Of a DNA stretch of 64,000 nucleotides, positions 1-11,400 are shown one piece after another. The notes beneath the pieces are model-generated. The model saw only the letters and a program-made list of their open reading frames with translations. It ran no database searches and had not been told where the DNA came from. The DNA lies in NCBI GenBank assembly GCA_016648135.1, contig JADDOH010011226.1:80219-144218 (forward strand), written 5' to 3'. The stretch comes from Agrypnia vestita (lineage: Eukaryota > Arthropoda > Insecta > Trichoptera > Phryganeidae). Each line of letters begins with the position of its first letter. Positions within the stretch are counted from its first letter, which is position 1. A program made the position numbers and the translations under genes.

Positions 1-180
1 GGCTTCACCCTCAGTAACACCCACATCGATAATCTACAAAGGGAGTCAAGCTCCCACATTGGTGACCCCGACGTGATGTCGGGATCCACATTGGTGACCC
101 CTACAGCTTCAGATTCTTATCCAAAACAGAAGGACTATACCGCCCCCACAATGGTGACCCCGACGTGAGTCGGGATCCAC
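1..180 (+). repeat. Degenerate short tandem repeat resembling an LTR-retrotransposon leader
   Basis: The block TTGGTGACCCCGACGTGA occurs three times in partial form (near 56-76, 93-108 and 150-167), each followed by or containing a small CCCGAC/GTCGGG hairpin and GGATCC. Sequence of the form TGGTGACCCC is reminiscent of primer-binding-site regions of insect LTR retrotransposons, but no LTR boundary or gag frame is visible and the block is cut by the window edge. It could equally be an unrelated minisatellite. Confidence 0.35.
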
Positions 181-229
181 AGATATTATTATTATGTATT
201 ACACAATAATGCTTCATAAAGTGTTACTT

Positions 230-330
230 CATAGTGAGTAGCTTGTTGGTTTGTAGTTAGGACTCTCGCCTCGTGATCCAAAGGTTGCGGGTTCGAAACT
301 TACTCCAGACCAGTAAGTTAGTTCCATTTT
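230..330 (+). repeat. tRNA-derived SINE head
   Basis: An A-box-like segment (TAGCTTGTTGG, about 239) is followed at normal tRNA spacing by a B box (GGTTCGAAAC, about 290). The body does not fold into a good cloverleaf and has no CCA context, so this is a SINE head rather than a tRNA gene. The downstream part shows no recognised tail. Confidence 0.6.
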
Positions 331-820
331 CATAGCATAAGCGTTTAGCTTAGTTTGAAAATAGTAAGAATATTGATGTGACACGTATTCCGTGTTCGCA
401 ACTATATTTGTTCAAAAAAAATAAACTACATAAAAACATCCACACCAAGACCATGAACCACATTGAGAACATAAAAAGAACCGAGATGTTAGTAGTTAGC
501 GGATGATTGTTAGAAGAACTTTCTACAAACGACTCCTAGATATTTTAACACAATTTCTACAACGCTCAATAGAAGTAAAGTGATCTTTCAAAATAATTTT
601 GAATTTGATTGGATTAGTTGCAAAAACCTCTGACTGCTCATATTTATTTGCTAGTCTAGGAAGCCTTTACAGTGGAGAATTGATGAAGTAGTCAGGGGCT
701 GCATTTTTTGCGGATATTAATATGCAAGTAGATACGTTCCAATAGATAATGACGGTCAGTAATTCCGTTTATTATGTTTTGAAAAAGGAGAGATCCTTAT
801 GTATGGATAATCCATTTACA
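331..820. other. AT-rich intergenic sequence, no feature recognised
   Basis: No coding frame, terminal repeat or RNA motif could be recognised in this stretch. Confidence 0.5.
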
Positions 821-1350
821 CGTGTATACATGGTGTAACACAGCTAGTCCACAATACTTTACAGGTAGATTCCTGTTTTAATTATGAATCAAGCAACCAT
901 GACCTAATATCTATAGTTATGGAAATATGTGACATTCATATTGGATTTTTATCGCAATATTTATGACTTTTTTTGTAAAACGCTGAATAATCATTACGAT
1001 AACATATGAAAAATTCAATCCTTTTAATACAAGTCAAATAAAATAATAAAAACCTTGCCACTCCAACTTCAACTCCAATGGAAAAATTCCAGATAGAATT
1101 TTTGCGGGATTTTTATAATGTTATTTAATTTGTATTAAAACGAATGATTTTTCGTAATCTATGTAATTTATTATGGCGATTGTTCTACGTTTTGCTGAAA
1201 ATAAGTCAGAAATATTGAAATTATGCAATTGATATTGCGTAACTCCATATCTATTGATATTAGGTCATGGTTACTTGAACATTTTCGATTCATAATCAAG
1301 GCAGGAATCCACCTGTACAGTAATGTGGAGTGTCTTACACCTGTATAAGA
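821..1350. mobile_element. Foldback (inverted-repeat) element, family C
   Basis: About 100-bp inverted arms enclose an AT-rich core. The left arm carries GTGTAACACAGCTAGTCCAC, ATTATGAATCAAGCAACCAT and GACCTAATATCTATAG; the right arm carries their reverse complements with substitutions. A second two-armed copy lies at 5300-5710 and one arm at about 24180-24340. No transposase is encoded, so it is a non-autonomous foldback or MITE. Confidence 0.75.
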
Positions 1351-1439
1351 TATATATAGGTATATAAATCAAGAAAATAAATTATTTACATAGTAAAAGA
1401 ATTGTTTCACAGTGAGCACATTTTGAGAATCTCTGATAT

Positions 1440-1610
1440 TGGGAGAGCTTTTTTGTTGTATCATCAATGCGGGGCTGTTCGGCAGACGCCAACTTTTGTC
1501 TTTGATGTCACGGTCTAATCGACGGGCGCGCCGGATCCCGATTGCTTTCTCGCTTGGAGTGTGAATGATAATTACAACCGTGATGGCGAATGTCCGGAAG
1601 TTTTCAAAGT
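1440..1610. other. GC-richer unique block
   Basis: This segment (containing CGACGGGCGCGCCGGATCCC near 1520) is clearly richer in GC and CpG than its flanks. It has no coding frame and no copy elsewhere in the window. It could be a conserved regulatory element or a fragment of an older transposon; the sequence alone does not decide. Confidence 0.3.
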
Positions 1611-2061
1611 TTTTATTTATTAAGAAAAAATCGTATAAATCACCGTACGGTACGAGAAAGCTAGAAATACTATTTGTTGGTCATTTATGGGTTTATCTGT
1701 GAAACTCTATGAAATTAAAAAAAAAAAACATTTTGTCACAATAAAATGACAGAATTAAAAAAATACATTTTTTATGGTTGAAATTTTTTTAAACCATGTA
1801 GAAATTAAAATGATTTTTTTACAAATACCGAGTTAAACGAAATATAACATTACCACACATGTATGTAGTGCGTGAGTTCCAAGGTCGGCGTATATCTACG
1901 TCATCAGCATAATGAGCTAATGTCTGCAGTTGTCTGTATGTACACTTGACTTGAGTGAGGTTGTGTATGGAATCATGTATATATTTTTCGCCTTCTTTTT
2001 TGTACGTGAATTAGAAATTTCAAATCCATTGCGAAATATATTTTGCATGCCTCATTATTTC

Positions 2062-2768
2062 GTAATGACTAGGGTTTCTGACCCGGATTGACCCGGGAAT
2101 GGATTCCCGGGTATACGTAGATGTCCCCGGGTATACGAGTCCCAGGAATGCTTGTGTCGAATCCCAGGACTTGAACTCAAAAAAATTGTACTATGAAATA
2201 ACTTTAGTTTTAAAAAATAAAATAAAAACAAGAATCTAGAAGGGAGCGAACAATATATTGTTGGCTTCTTCGTTAAAAAATAAATAAAAGCTTAAACGGG
2301 AGCGAACAATAAATTTACAAAAATTGTTCGCTTTATCGTTGACCATAAAAGCGACATCAGTTGAAACAGTCATTTTAATTGCTGAAAATATATGCAAAAT
2401 CGAGAAGCGGGCTATCAAATATAAATTTGAACATTTTGGTATTTTTAAAATGCTATTTTAAATAAAATTGTTTTAATGTGTGTATTTAACTTCAATATTT
2501 TTTTTATAATAATATATAAGAGATTGAATGTACATTGTACATACGATATATTTCATTCAAATTAGTTTTTTAAAAAATATTTTTTTGAATACTAAGAATT
2601 TATTGTGTGTATTTTTATTACGAAGCAGTATTTATAAAAACAAACATAAAATCTTTTATTACAAAAAAAAATTATCAACATATCACGAGATGGAGCCCAG
2701 GAATGATCCAGAGCTGCGAATCAAGTCCCGGAAAAAAAGTCCGGGAATAGAGAAACCTTAGTAATGAC
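2062..2768. mobile_element. Non-autonomous hAT-like DNA transposon with 8-bp target duplication
   Basis: The element body (2070-2760, 691 bp) begins TAGGGTTTCT and ends AGAAACCTTA, imperfect terminal inverted repeats that extend into CCCGG-rich subterminal blocks on both sides. It is flanked by identical 8-bp repeats GTAATGAC at 2062-2069 and 2761-2768. An 8-bp duplication with a near-CAGGG/TAGGG terminus is typical of the hAT superfamily. Two repeated GGGAGCGAACAAT motifs lie inside (about 2241 and 2298). Short open frames inside do not resemble a complete hAT transposase, so the copy depends on another source for movement. Confidence 0.8.
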
Positions 2769-2794
2769 AGTAAAACAAATTGATTTTGACAAAA

Positions 2795-3100
2795 CAATGA
2801 AACTTTATGCATTCGAGATGTGGATCTACAGAAGGATACTCAACATAAGCTGGATGGACTGAGTTACGAATGAAGATGTTTATGTTTTCGATGAATATAG
2901 AAAAATAAGTAATTAAAACAATAAAAAATCTCAGACATGTGATGGGACATCCAGATCTTGCATCTCAGAATGCAGAGAAAGATTGCTGGAAGTCAGAAGG
3001 AGAGCATCAAGGAGGCTGTTCTGGACCGCAGTAAATAAAGTTTTCATAGCTAACCTGATAGCCAACGTTCGTTGAACAGATAGGGCACAAAAAGAAGAAG
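2795..3100 (+). pseudogene. Non-LTR retrotransposon reverse transcriptase, C-terminal fragment
   Basis: Broken frames encode a typical LINE C-terminal tract: an AFEMW-x-YRRIL-like segment with ISW near 2812-2860, and RLFWTAVNKVFIANLIANVR near 3016-3076. These match the region after the reverse transcriptase catalytic domain in RTE-like insect LINEs. Several stops and frame changes interrupt it and neither the catalytic YxDD box nor an endonuclease is present, so this is a dead 3' fragment. Confidence 0.7.
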
Positions 3101-3114
3101 AAGACTAGACTAGA

Positions 3115-3525
3115 AGGAATGTGTATTTGATTACACATTTTTATCGATTATTGCGCGGTATGATCGATAATCCTGAAATTATGCAGAGCATTGGTTTGTA
3201 TGTTAATGATAATTACATTAGACATCGTCAGCTTAGATTGTTTCACATTCCAATATACAGAATCAACCTGCCGATGGTTATGCCTGTTGGAAGAGCCACA
3301 GCTATGCTGAACAAAATCGCTTATGGGTATTGATATATTCCATGTGTCTGAGGGGGTTTTCCGAAGCGGGATTCTCCTACACCTTTGACCAGTTTTTATG
3401 TTATTTTTAATTTATTAAATATTTTTATTTTGATATATACTTCCATAATATGTATGCCTTGAAGACTTAGTTTGTAATGTACATATTATTAAATAAATTG
3501 AATTGAATTGAATTGAATTGAAGAC
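3115..3525 (+). pseudogene. LINE 3' end: RT C-terminus, 3' UTR and (GAATT)n tail
   Basis: A frame ending at 3333 carries DNPEIMQSIGLYVNDNYIRH and PVGRATAMLNKIA, the arrangement seen at the C-terminus of Jockey/R1-like non-LTR reverse transcriptases. It is followed by a 3' UTR of about 150 bp and a simple repeat tail of (GAATT)n at about 3497-3522. The same 3' UTR is found inverted at 37650-37800, which confirms a dispersed family. The copy is 5'-truncated. Confidence 0.7.
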
Positions 3526-4024
3526 AGCAAGGCACATTTTGGTTGTATGCGAGGTTATTGCTAAAAATGTGTACAGAGATTTATGAAACTGTGTAAAATT
3601 CATGTTATAGCTGCTGGTGTTATTTCTAAACCCGCTGTTACCGAGTTTTACCGAATTACAGCGATTCGCACGTGAAGACATTACCGTAAACTGTTCTGCG
3701 ATATTTTCTTTGCTTCAACCCTGCTTGTGGGTTTCTTTGAAGTTGTTTTGTTAGTGTACGTATTCCTGTACCGCTTGTACATAAGGAAACTAAATACAGA
3801 TTATACAAAGTAAATATTTTGTATCCTGCAGCAATAGTTTATCGTTTGTAATATGTATGAATTCAGCGGTCAATAAAGAGATTAAATGAATAAATAAGGG
3901 CGCCCATCCGTTGTTGGGGAGGAGTTTGTTTGAAGAAAGGGTTGTTTTATTTTATTTTCATTTAAACGCTACGTCAGGCAACGAAGCCCAAAAATGTAGC
4001 GAAATACTTTAAAAGATTACTAGA
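3526..4024. other. Unassigned sequence, possible old LINE 3' region
   Basis: No clear coding frame. The end (TCAATAAAGAGATTAAATGA near 3871) resembles a polyadenylation region of a retroelement, but no coding part could be linked to it. Confidence 0.3.
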
Positions 4025-4100
4025 CATGTTGTTACCTGACCGGCATTGAACTCAGAACTATCAGTATGAGAAATCTATATCATGACCACTGGATTACGAA
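4025..4100 (-). repeat. tRNA-derived SINE fragment
   Basis: On the minus strand an A-box-like TCCAGTGGTCATGAT is followed by a B-box-like GAGTTCAATGCCGG at tRNA spacing. The acceptor stem does not pair, so this is a SINE remnant. A related minus-strand head is at 32683-32762. Confidence 0.55.
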
Positions 4101-4313
4101 GAAAGGGAGAATTGAGATATTTTGGATATATTTGATAGTTTTAAATTTATTTTTATATTGCTAACACATTCATTTTAATTCGTTTCATATTTTCTACTTA
4201 CTAAAATGGATACTTTGACCATTGAAATGATCATAGATGATAAGTTTGCATAGATGTATTAAGACTATTGTACTAAAAGATGTGCGGAAATAGACGAAAG
4301 TGGTGTGCCAGGA

Positions 4314-4916
4314 TACAAATTTGGCTAGTCTGTTTGCAGTGATACGGATTGATGTTATGCTAATTATTTTATACTTGTCATAAAGCTACGACAAAAATTT
4401 GGCTAGTCTATTTGCGGTGATACGGATTGATATTATGTTAATTATTTTATACTTGTCACAACGCCACGACAAAAATTTGGCTAGTCTATTTGCGGTAATA
4501 CGGATTGATATTATGTTAATTATTTTATACTTGTCATAACGCCACGACAAAAATTTGGCTAGTCTATTTGCGGTGATACGGATTGATATTATGTTAATTA
4601 TTTTATACTTGTCATAACGCCACGACAAAAATTTGGCTAGTCTATTTGCGGTAATACGGATTGATATTATGTTAATTATTTTATACTTGTCATAACGCCA
4701 CGACAAAAATTTGGCTAGTCTATTTGCGGTGATACGGATTGATATTATGTTAATTATTTTATACTTGTCATAACGCCACGACAAAAATTTGGCTAGTCTA
4801 TTTGCGGTGATACGGATTGATATTATGTTAATTATTTTATACTTGTCATAACGCCACGACAAAAATTTGGCTAGTCTATTTGCGGTATTATGGATTAGTT
4901 AGTTATTTTATACTTG
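4314..4916. repeat. 78-bp minisatellite, about 7.5 units
   Basis: The word GGCTAGTCT recurs at 4322, 4401, 4479, 4557, 4635, 4713, 4791 and 4869, a 78-bp period. The first and last units are the most diverged. Units carrying GCGGTGATAC and GCGGTAATAC alternate through units 2-5, pointing to an earlier 156-bp dimer duplication. Because 78 is divisible by three, one minus-strand frame stays open as a 26-residue repeat; I read this as a by-product and not a gene. Confidence 0.95.
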
Positions 4917-5295
4917 TATTTACGAAATAATATAAAAGCAAGATCCAAAAAACCCCTTGCTAGATTGATAATGCCCTATCTTGCTAGATGTTTGCCTTCA
5001 GAAACATCTGTACAGTTTAACACATTTTATTAATTATTAGCACATAATTTATAACATGTTAATCTATTATCAACTCATTTAAATACTAATGAAGCAATAA
5101 CAGAATATAACAAAAATGTATAGAGGAATACATACAAACTATTTGATATCTAAGTCAAAACAATTTATCCTAGACTTTATTTATTTATTTGTCTACGCAA
5201 TAGTGGGCTTTTACAGTGTAATTATAAAGTACAAATTTTATACATACCTAATATAAAACATATAAACCAAAAAATTAAAAGTTATTTAGAAATCA

Positions 5296-5710
5296 TTGGT
5301 AATCTCGCAGGAATATATTTCTGCCTTAATTTTGAGTCGAAAATGTTTAAGCAACCATGACCTAATTAATATCAATTTCTACGGAGACATGCGACATCAA
5401 AGTTTGCTTTTTTTCCATGTTTCCAACTTCGAACCTTCGGATTCCAATTGGAATACATTCCAGTTCGAACTTTTGCAGGGTTTTTATCATTTTATTTAAC
5501 TTGTGTTAAAACAAATGAATTTTTCGTAATCTATGTAAGTTACTGTAATGATAGTTCAACGTTTTACAAAAAATAAGTCAGAAATATTTTTAAAAAAAGC
5601 AGTGTTTGATGTTGCATATTTTCATAAATATTGATATTTCCATAACATAATCGAGGCATATTCGACTCATAATCGAGGCAGGAATATAGTCCTGTGAGGT
5701 AATGTTTTCC
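5296..5710. mobile_element. Foldback element, family C, second copy
   Basis: Inverted arms start with GCAGGAATATATTTCTGCC on the left and end GGCAGGAATATAGTCCTG on the right. Internal words such as CAACCATGACCTAAT and AAATAAGTCAGAAATATT are shared with the copy at 821-1350. A small open frame over the left arm is incidental. Confidence 0.65.
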
Positions 5711-7017
5711 ATACAGCCTTGTATATATACATAAATAATGATTAGTATAAACAGTTATAATTAAAACCTTTAATAATGTTTAATTATTATCCAAGCTCTT
5801 GATCAATGATCCTCCTAAAGTTCTAAGAATCAACTTTCTTCTCTTTGATCCCCTTGTTTCTACAAACTACAGTCAAACACATATTTGGGCAAACTTGCAA
5901 CAAATTTAATCCATTCACAAAAATTTCTGATCCATTTTTCAAATAAAATATATGTTATTAAGTATATCATATATATGTACACCATGCAAAAACGATATTT
6001 TTTCACTACCAGTGAAAACCTATAATTGACTTTTATGTTTCCTATTATTTGTATTTACTTAATTATTCTTAGCTGTTTTTCCGAACAAAATAATAATAAA
6101 CAATAAAGAATAGTAAGTAAAATGCGGTACTTGGTCAAGGAGAACAATAATAAATAAAAAATTAGTTCATTGAACTGTATTCAAGAAAATCTTTAGTTCA
6201 GGTTTTGCTCCTACAACGAAAAAGTCAATGAATTTCGAGAAATTATCTCCAATACGATGCATGCAAGTAATCGGTTTTATTTAAGGGAAAGTTATTCCTG
6301 TAAGTACCTACAAAGAAAACTTCGTGATGTCTCGTTTGTCTTGGTATATTATACGAAATCGTCTGAATCATAAAACAATGACATATCATTACGCATAATA
6401 TTTTTTTTATTACCTCCTCCAAATTGAAATGAGTGTATTATTTCGTATAGAATCAGGTAATTTATTTTTCAACATTGGTATGTACTACGGGGATTTCATT
6501 GTTAAAAGATTATTCAAGGCAAAATTGCTATCAGAAGAGGAACCTGAAATACCTTGTAGAATATTTTGGCTTTGTCCAACTAACTCGAGATCGCTTATAT
6601 TCGTTTAGTTGACAAGCTTTAGAAAAAGAAGAAAACCAAAATATGCTATAGATGTGTCAAAGAGATGAAGCTATTTTTATACGGCATGCTACCGCGTCTG
6701 TCATTTTTTTTGGAAGTTGTGTAAGTATATGTTAAATTTACACAACTTGTTTCGTATTTGATTTGAATTTTACTACTGCCATCTGTGGTTGAAATTTTAC
6801 ATCCCCATATACCAGAGGTCGCCGTTGATAATAATATATTAATTTTTCGATAAGAGTTTTTAAAACAATATTATTTTTTTCATATATAGGTGACATTCTT
6901 CTGAATTATTAACATTTACACGGAATACGCGCGAAAATTATGTCAAATTTTTAGCTCCTTTTTAGACCAATTTTACATACAATTTTAACGTTAAAATTTT
7001 CCCTGGGGTACATCATT
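5711..7017. other. AT-rich sequence, nothing recognised
   Basis: A small inverted repeat (AAGTTGTGTAA near 6714 and its complement near 6738) is the only structure seen. No coding frame of substance. Confidence 0.4.
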
Positions 7018-7200
7018 CATTGAGGTATATTATATATGTTTCATTAAAACGAAGCTTTTTTTAATATTGGAAAGTAGGATAAAGTCTTTTTTGGTCGTAG
7101 CCCTATAAACATCCAACATAAGACTTTCATACCTACATTCCCATATAAAAAAGAGATTCGTCTCTGTGAGACATCTATAATCAAGAACACACACTACATA
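7018..7200 (+). mobile_element. MITE family A, right half
   Basis: Contains GGTCGTAGCCCTATAAACA, CATACCTACATTCCCATAT and the family terminus TCGTCTCTGTGAGACATCTA. The same ordered words recur at about 13255, 26930, 42840 and 44453 and, inverted, at 9400, 20661, 30023 and 59880. Only one end is present here. Confidence 0.6.
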
Positions 7201-7979
7201 AGGAGTTTTAACTATTATGGGCCCCAACTCTTGATATAATCCGTACAACAAAATATTGATATAATCCGATAATAAATTCCAAAAAAAATTTGGATTAAAA
7301 ATATGGGAGGACACAAAATTAATGCTCTCTCTCACCCAAACAAATTAATGACCAATAATTAGTGAATTATCTCCTGTTTTTGTCCAAACAAATAAATCCT
7401 TTTAATGATAACTGTATTTTTCAATATTTTATTTTTATACTTTTACTTGATATTATATACAACTAACAAACACCAAAGAGAAATAATGTTATATAAATAC
7501 GGAAAATAAAGACACACAGTGAATTAATATCTAATTGCACAGATATTTTGTAAACTATTCTTGTCACAAACACAGATTCTTCTAGTGAGACAGGCATAGT
7601 ACAACCCAAATTTTATAGTGGGTGTATGCGATTAAGAAATAAATAAATAAAAATAATATATTTTGAAGTCCCCCTGGGTACAAAGTCCAGTATTGTGTTC
7701 GTGAAATATTTGAACATACTAAAAAAGTAACCCATAAAAACCAAGTTGTTATTATACTCCCTTTCTTTGTAAAATAGAATGACAATTAAAGACGAATTAA
7801 AACATATAACATAACACTAAACATAAAGTAATTTAATATATTTCTAAAATATCAGATGTTTTGAGCTTTGATAAGAAACTTCGAAGATTAAATTCTAAAA
7901 ACATTTGTCAGTCAATTTAGATTTTACAAATTCTTAGTGAAGTACCTATTATGTATACCGACGGAGTAATTCAAATTTA

Positions 7980-8270
7980 GAAAATATTCCGCGACGTTAT
8001 CGGGCCGCCGTTGCTAGTAATCAAACTTTTGTAATGATTCCAATTTGAAAAACACATTAAAATTTCTAAAAATCCGAAATTATACTATTATTATTAATTT
8101 TTTTTGACGAAAATTTGATAGATCTTCTTGATCGTTGCCACGAGTCTAATTGCTAAGTTTCAGCTCGATTGGATCACGGGAAAAGGGTTAAAAATCGATC
8201 CAAAGTTTTTTCACCCAGCAAGCCGGCAAGCAAGCAGACGCCACGAGTTAATATAAAGGGAGTAAAAATA
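7980..8270. other. Probable old repeat, family unknown
   Basis: A stretch with GTTGCCACGAGTCTAATTGC and TTTCAGCTCGATTGGATCAC has the composition of an old transposon remnant, but no second copy lies in the window and no coding signature is readable. Confidence 0.25.
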
Positions 8271-8365
8271 TTCTGAGAGAAGAAAATGGTTATAATTCAG
8301 CGATAATGTCAACCATGCTTTAGTTAATTTTTCTAAATGTTTGAGAACTCATTTTTCCCAAGCAT

Positions 8366-8640
8366 CGGAATCCGACGTCACACATCACTCTCGTATTAGC
8401 GCCGGGTGGTGGTGTGCGCGAAGGGTTGTGTATAATAGGCAGATACGGGTGTGTGCTTGTGTTTCAGTATTTAGGGGCTGCTCTCTGCAGAAAGCAGCCC
8501 CGCCATTGTTTTAGCTGGGTGTGTTTTATGTGTAAGGGTTGTTATTACCCCCCAGAGACGGCTAATGATGGTACGTAGCTGCTACGCTTTACATATAAGG
8601 TAAGATCCCGATCCGCCACCCCGGAAAAGTTATTGAGTTT
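8366..8640. other. GC-rich block with a perfect 9-bp hairpin
   Basis: A GC-rich, CpG-containing stretch in AT-rich surroundings. GGGGCTGCT at 8474-8482 is exactly complementary to AGCAGCCCC at 8493-8501 with a 10-nt loop. No coding frame and no repeat copy were seen. Confidence 0.35.
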
Positions 8641-9240
8641 TCACTTAGCGAAAAAACCACGAGACAAAAAGAGTACATCAATATTTTCGCATTTTTTATA
8701 CCCGGCTTACTTTTAGGCAGTAATTTGTATTCTTGAGTATATTAATGTACAAACATTACCTTACATTTCACTAAAAAAATGTTGAAAAAATTTATTTTTA
8801 TTTATTTAAAAAAATCCTTGTTTACAAATAAAGGTACTTAATACTAATTTAACAATAAAACATAAGATAAATGACACATTTTTTTGTTTTGTTTAATTTG
8901 TGGATTATGCCACTCTACTAGGCTACGCCTGTCCCAGAGTGGCGTTATAGAACACAATTATAATATTTTTTCGAATTCGTCAGTAGTATTTATTTTCATA
9001 AGGTAGTAATTATGTATCTACAAAGTATCAAGTGGAATGTTAGTGAAAGTTGAAAGTTGATGCTTCATTTTTTATAACGATTCAAATAAAAAAAAAGAGG
9101 TATTATTATATTATAATATATGTTACCGGCTAATTACTAATTCATGAGAATAAACTACAGATTTCTCTAGTATAGTCCCTTCAAATAAACGAAACGTTTT
9201 CAGATTTGGAACATATATAGAACGTTTAAAAATTTGATAC

Positions 9241-9530
9241 TGTGGATGTTTTTTCAATAGAATTGATGAACGTTACAAGTCGTAAGCCCTGAGCCATCCT
9301 ATAAAAAGACTTCAATACATGTTAATCATATGAATAGTTTCGTCTGTAAGACTTCTATAATTTAGCTTAATTAATTTAAAAAATATATAATTATTTATTA
9401 AGATAAATTACAGAAATCTCACAGAGACGAATCTATTTATATGTAAAACGTATATCGGAGACTTTATAGGGTGGCCTAGGGTCTATGAACTGTATGAGCT
9501 GGCTTAAGTGATCACTTTACACAACGTTCT
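9241..9530. mobile_element. MITE family A, two adjoining half copies
   Basis: The words GTCGTAAGCCCTGAGCCATC and CGTCTGTAAGACTTCTATAA (about 9280-9370) form a right end; ATTAAGATAAATTACAG and TCTCACAGAGACGA (about 9399-9430) form a left end in the same family. The two halves are in abnormal order, which suggests insertion of one copy beside another or an internal rearrangement. Confidence 0.55.
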
Positions 9531-10579
9531 CCAATTCTATCTGTATCCTTGTATTCGTATCATTTAAGTAAACTTTCATATATATAGTAAAAGCCATATC
9601 TTAGAAAACACGTATCATAGTTCATCAAACTTATAAAAAATATTGAAAAATAACTTGTCAAACCATATTGAAGGCAACCATGCCATAAAACAAATAAATT
9701 CTGAAAAAAAAAACAAATGCGAAATATCATCCAATGCTCAAAAAATTCCAGAAAAATATGCGTGAAATTGGTTAATTTTTTATTTCATTTTATGTAAGCA
9801 TCGACGGTCTTTTTATCGTATATATTTTAAAACTTCGTGACGTAAGTAACGCTGCGAGCTGAAAATATTTGCGTTGACCTATAAATTATGGTTGGAATGA
9901 GATATGTAAATATTATTACAAAGCACACCGTCTGAGAGTTTTTGCTACTTCAGTAGAACAAAATTTCCGTTTTGTAATTAAGTTTTTTTGGAACTGTAAT
10001 CCCTTGAAGATTTTATGTTTAAAAACGTTACTAATGGCGATACATTAAAATTGTCAATATTTATGCCAGCAAACTTGGCACAGCACATGATACATACACA
10101 GATGAAAGAAAATATTGGGTGTTTGGCAGAGTTGATCGCCAATAAGAAGCATAAGGAAGAAGTCCAGCTCTACCAACGGAATCTTCCGGTTTCGTATAGA
10201 TAAGTATGTGTATAGGAGGGTAGTTTAACGTGTAGCACGCAAGATAGGAAGGATCAAGTTAGTAAGGAGAGATACTCACGGTGGGTGTACTCGTTGATTT
10301 ATTTCGAATGATTCGAGATTCGCGTGGCGCGTTTTAAATAAAATTGTTACAAGTTAGTTGAGGTTACAAAGCTAAACGCATACAAGTTGCTCCACAAAGA
10401 ATGGTTCTTGGACACGGGCGGAAGGTGCTTGAGACCGCCCAAGCGCTGCCTTCAGGCGAACCGTGTGGTGTACTGAAATGTCTGGAACTGTAGATCATGG
10501 ACCCTGGAATTGATTGAAAACTCTTGATTAATTTATATTTTTAGAAATATATTTATAAATATATAGTCTGATTTCGCTG
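9531..10579. other. Unassigned sequence with a short open frame
   Basis: A 62-residue plus-strand frame at 10015-10203 matches nothing I recognise. The following GC-richer segment (about 10220-10480, with CGGGCGGAAGGTGCTTGAGA) may be part of an unrecognised retroelement; no terminal repeats are visible. Confidence 0.25.
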
Positions 10580-11400
10580 ATCTATATCGGAATTCATCGT
10601 AAAACACGGCATGATACTCCAGAAAACACAACAGAAGATTCTGAACGGCCGTGAAGGCCTAAGAACATTCTTCATAGTAAAAGGTTTGAACTGAATTTTG
10701 CACAAGGGACGATAAACACAACTATTAGTTTTTTCTTCTTCAAAAATCGCAAAAAAAACTCTGTGGTGATATAATACCGTACCTACTAAAAAAAACAAAA
10801 CACTTTTTTTAACGTCTGTTTATTGAATTATTAGCAAAAGGTCCCTTCAGCAGATAGCAATGTAAACTAAAAATTAAAATTTAAGTATAGACAAAAAAAA
10901 TATAGGTAGTTTGAATAACTAATAAGGAACTAAAGTGAAAGCAAATTTGAAAGGCAATTATTTGCACAAATTTTCATTTTTTATTTTTTTTATTTTTAAC
11001 ACGGATACATATTAAAATAAAACACAAATCACTTTGTTTTCACCACTTTATTAGATTATATAATGTACAATCTGTGTAATCAAATTAAGTGGTGAAAACA
11101 AAATGATTTTTGTGTTTTCTGGGATATAATGCCGTGTTATTATATCCCAGAAAACACAACCTTCAGGGGTGATGATGGACTTTGCAATGGGATCCGAAAC
11201 GTCGGCCGGAAAGGTCGTAATAACACGGCATAATACTCCAGAAAAAACAAATCTGAAGATTTTGAGTGGCCGTGAAAACCTAACATTATTAACAAAGTGA
11301 TTTGTATTTTATTTTAATAATAATATCACCATAAAGTTCAAGCCTTCATTCAGAAGAAAAAAATATTCGTCAGTGGATACATATCTCATATTCTATCTAT
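10580..11400. mobile_element. Nested Penelope-like element termini
   Basis: Three overlapping pieces can be read. At 10590-10680 is the terminus ending GGCCGTGAAGGCCTAAGAA. At 11025-11105 are inverted arms around TTTGTTTTCACCAC, the family of the 29.6 kb palindrome with its central motif lost. At 11100-11285 is a copy related to 20.5 kb, with a degenerate hammerhead-like core and GGCCGTGAAAACCTAA. At 11286-11360 the first family resumes with TTTAATAATAATATCACC and a tail-like end. One PLE terminus family has therefore been interrupted by, or joined to, another. Confidence 0.55.
11166..11207 (+). ncRNA. Degenerate hammerhead-like motif
   Basis: Aligned to the copy at 20532, this has GTGATGA in place of CTGATGA, a weakened stem II (GGACTT/GGGATCC) and an intact GAAACGTCGG. 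Loss of the first core C predicts no self-cleavage. Confidence 0.4.

Noticed and set aside
230..330. tRNA gene
   Set aside because: A and B boxes are present, but the acceptor and anticodon arms do not pair; better explained as a SINE head. The same holds for 24841, 32683, 38753 and 56646.
4386..4862. Minus-strand 158-residue repeat protein
   Set aside because: It is the translation of the 78-bp minisatellite; all variation between units is as expected for neutral tandem DNA and there is no start context or neighbouring exon.
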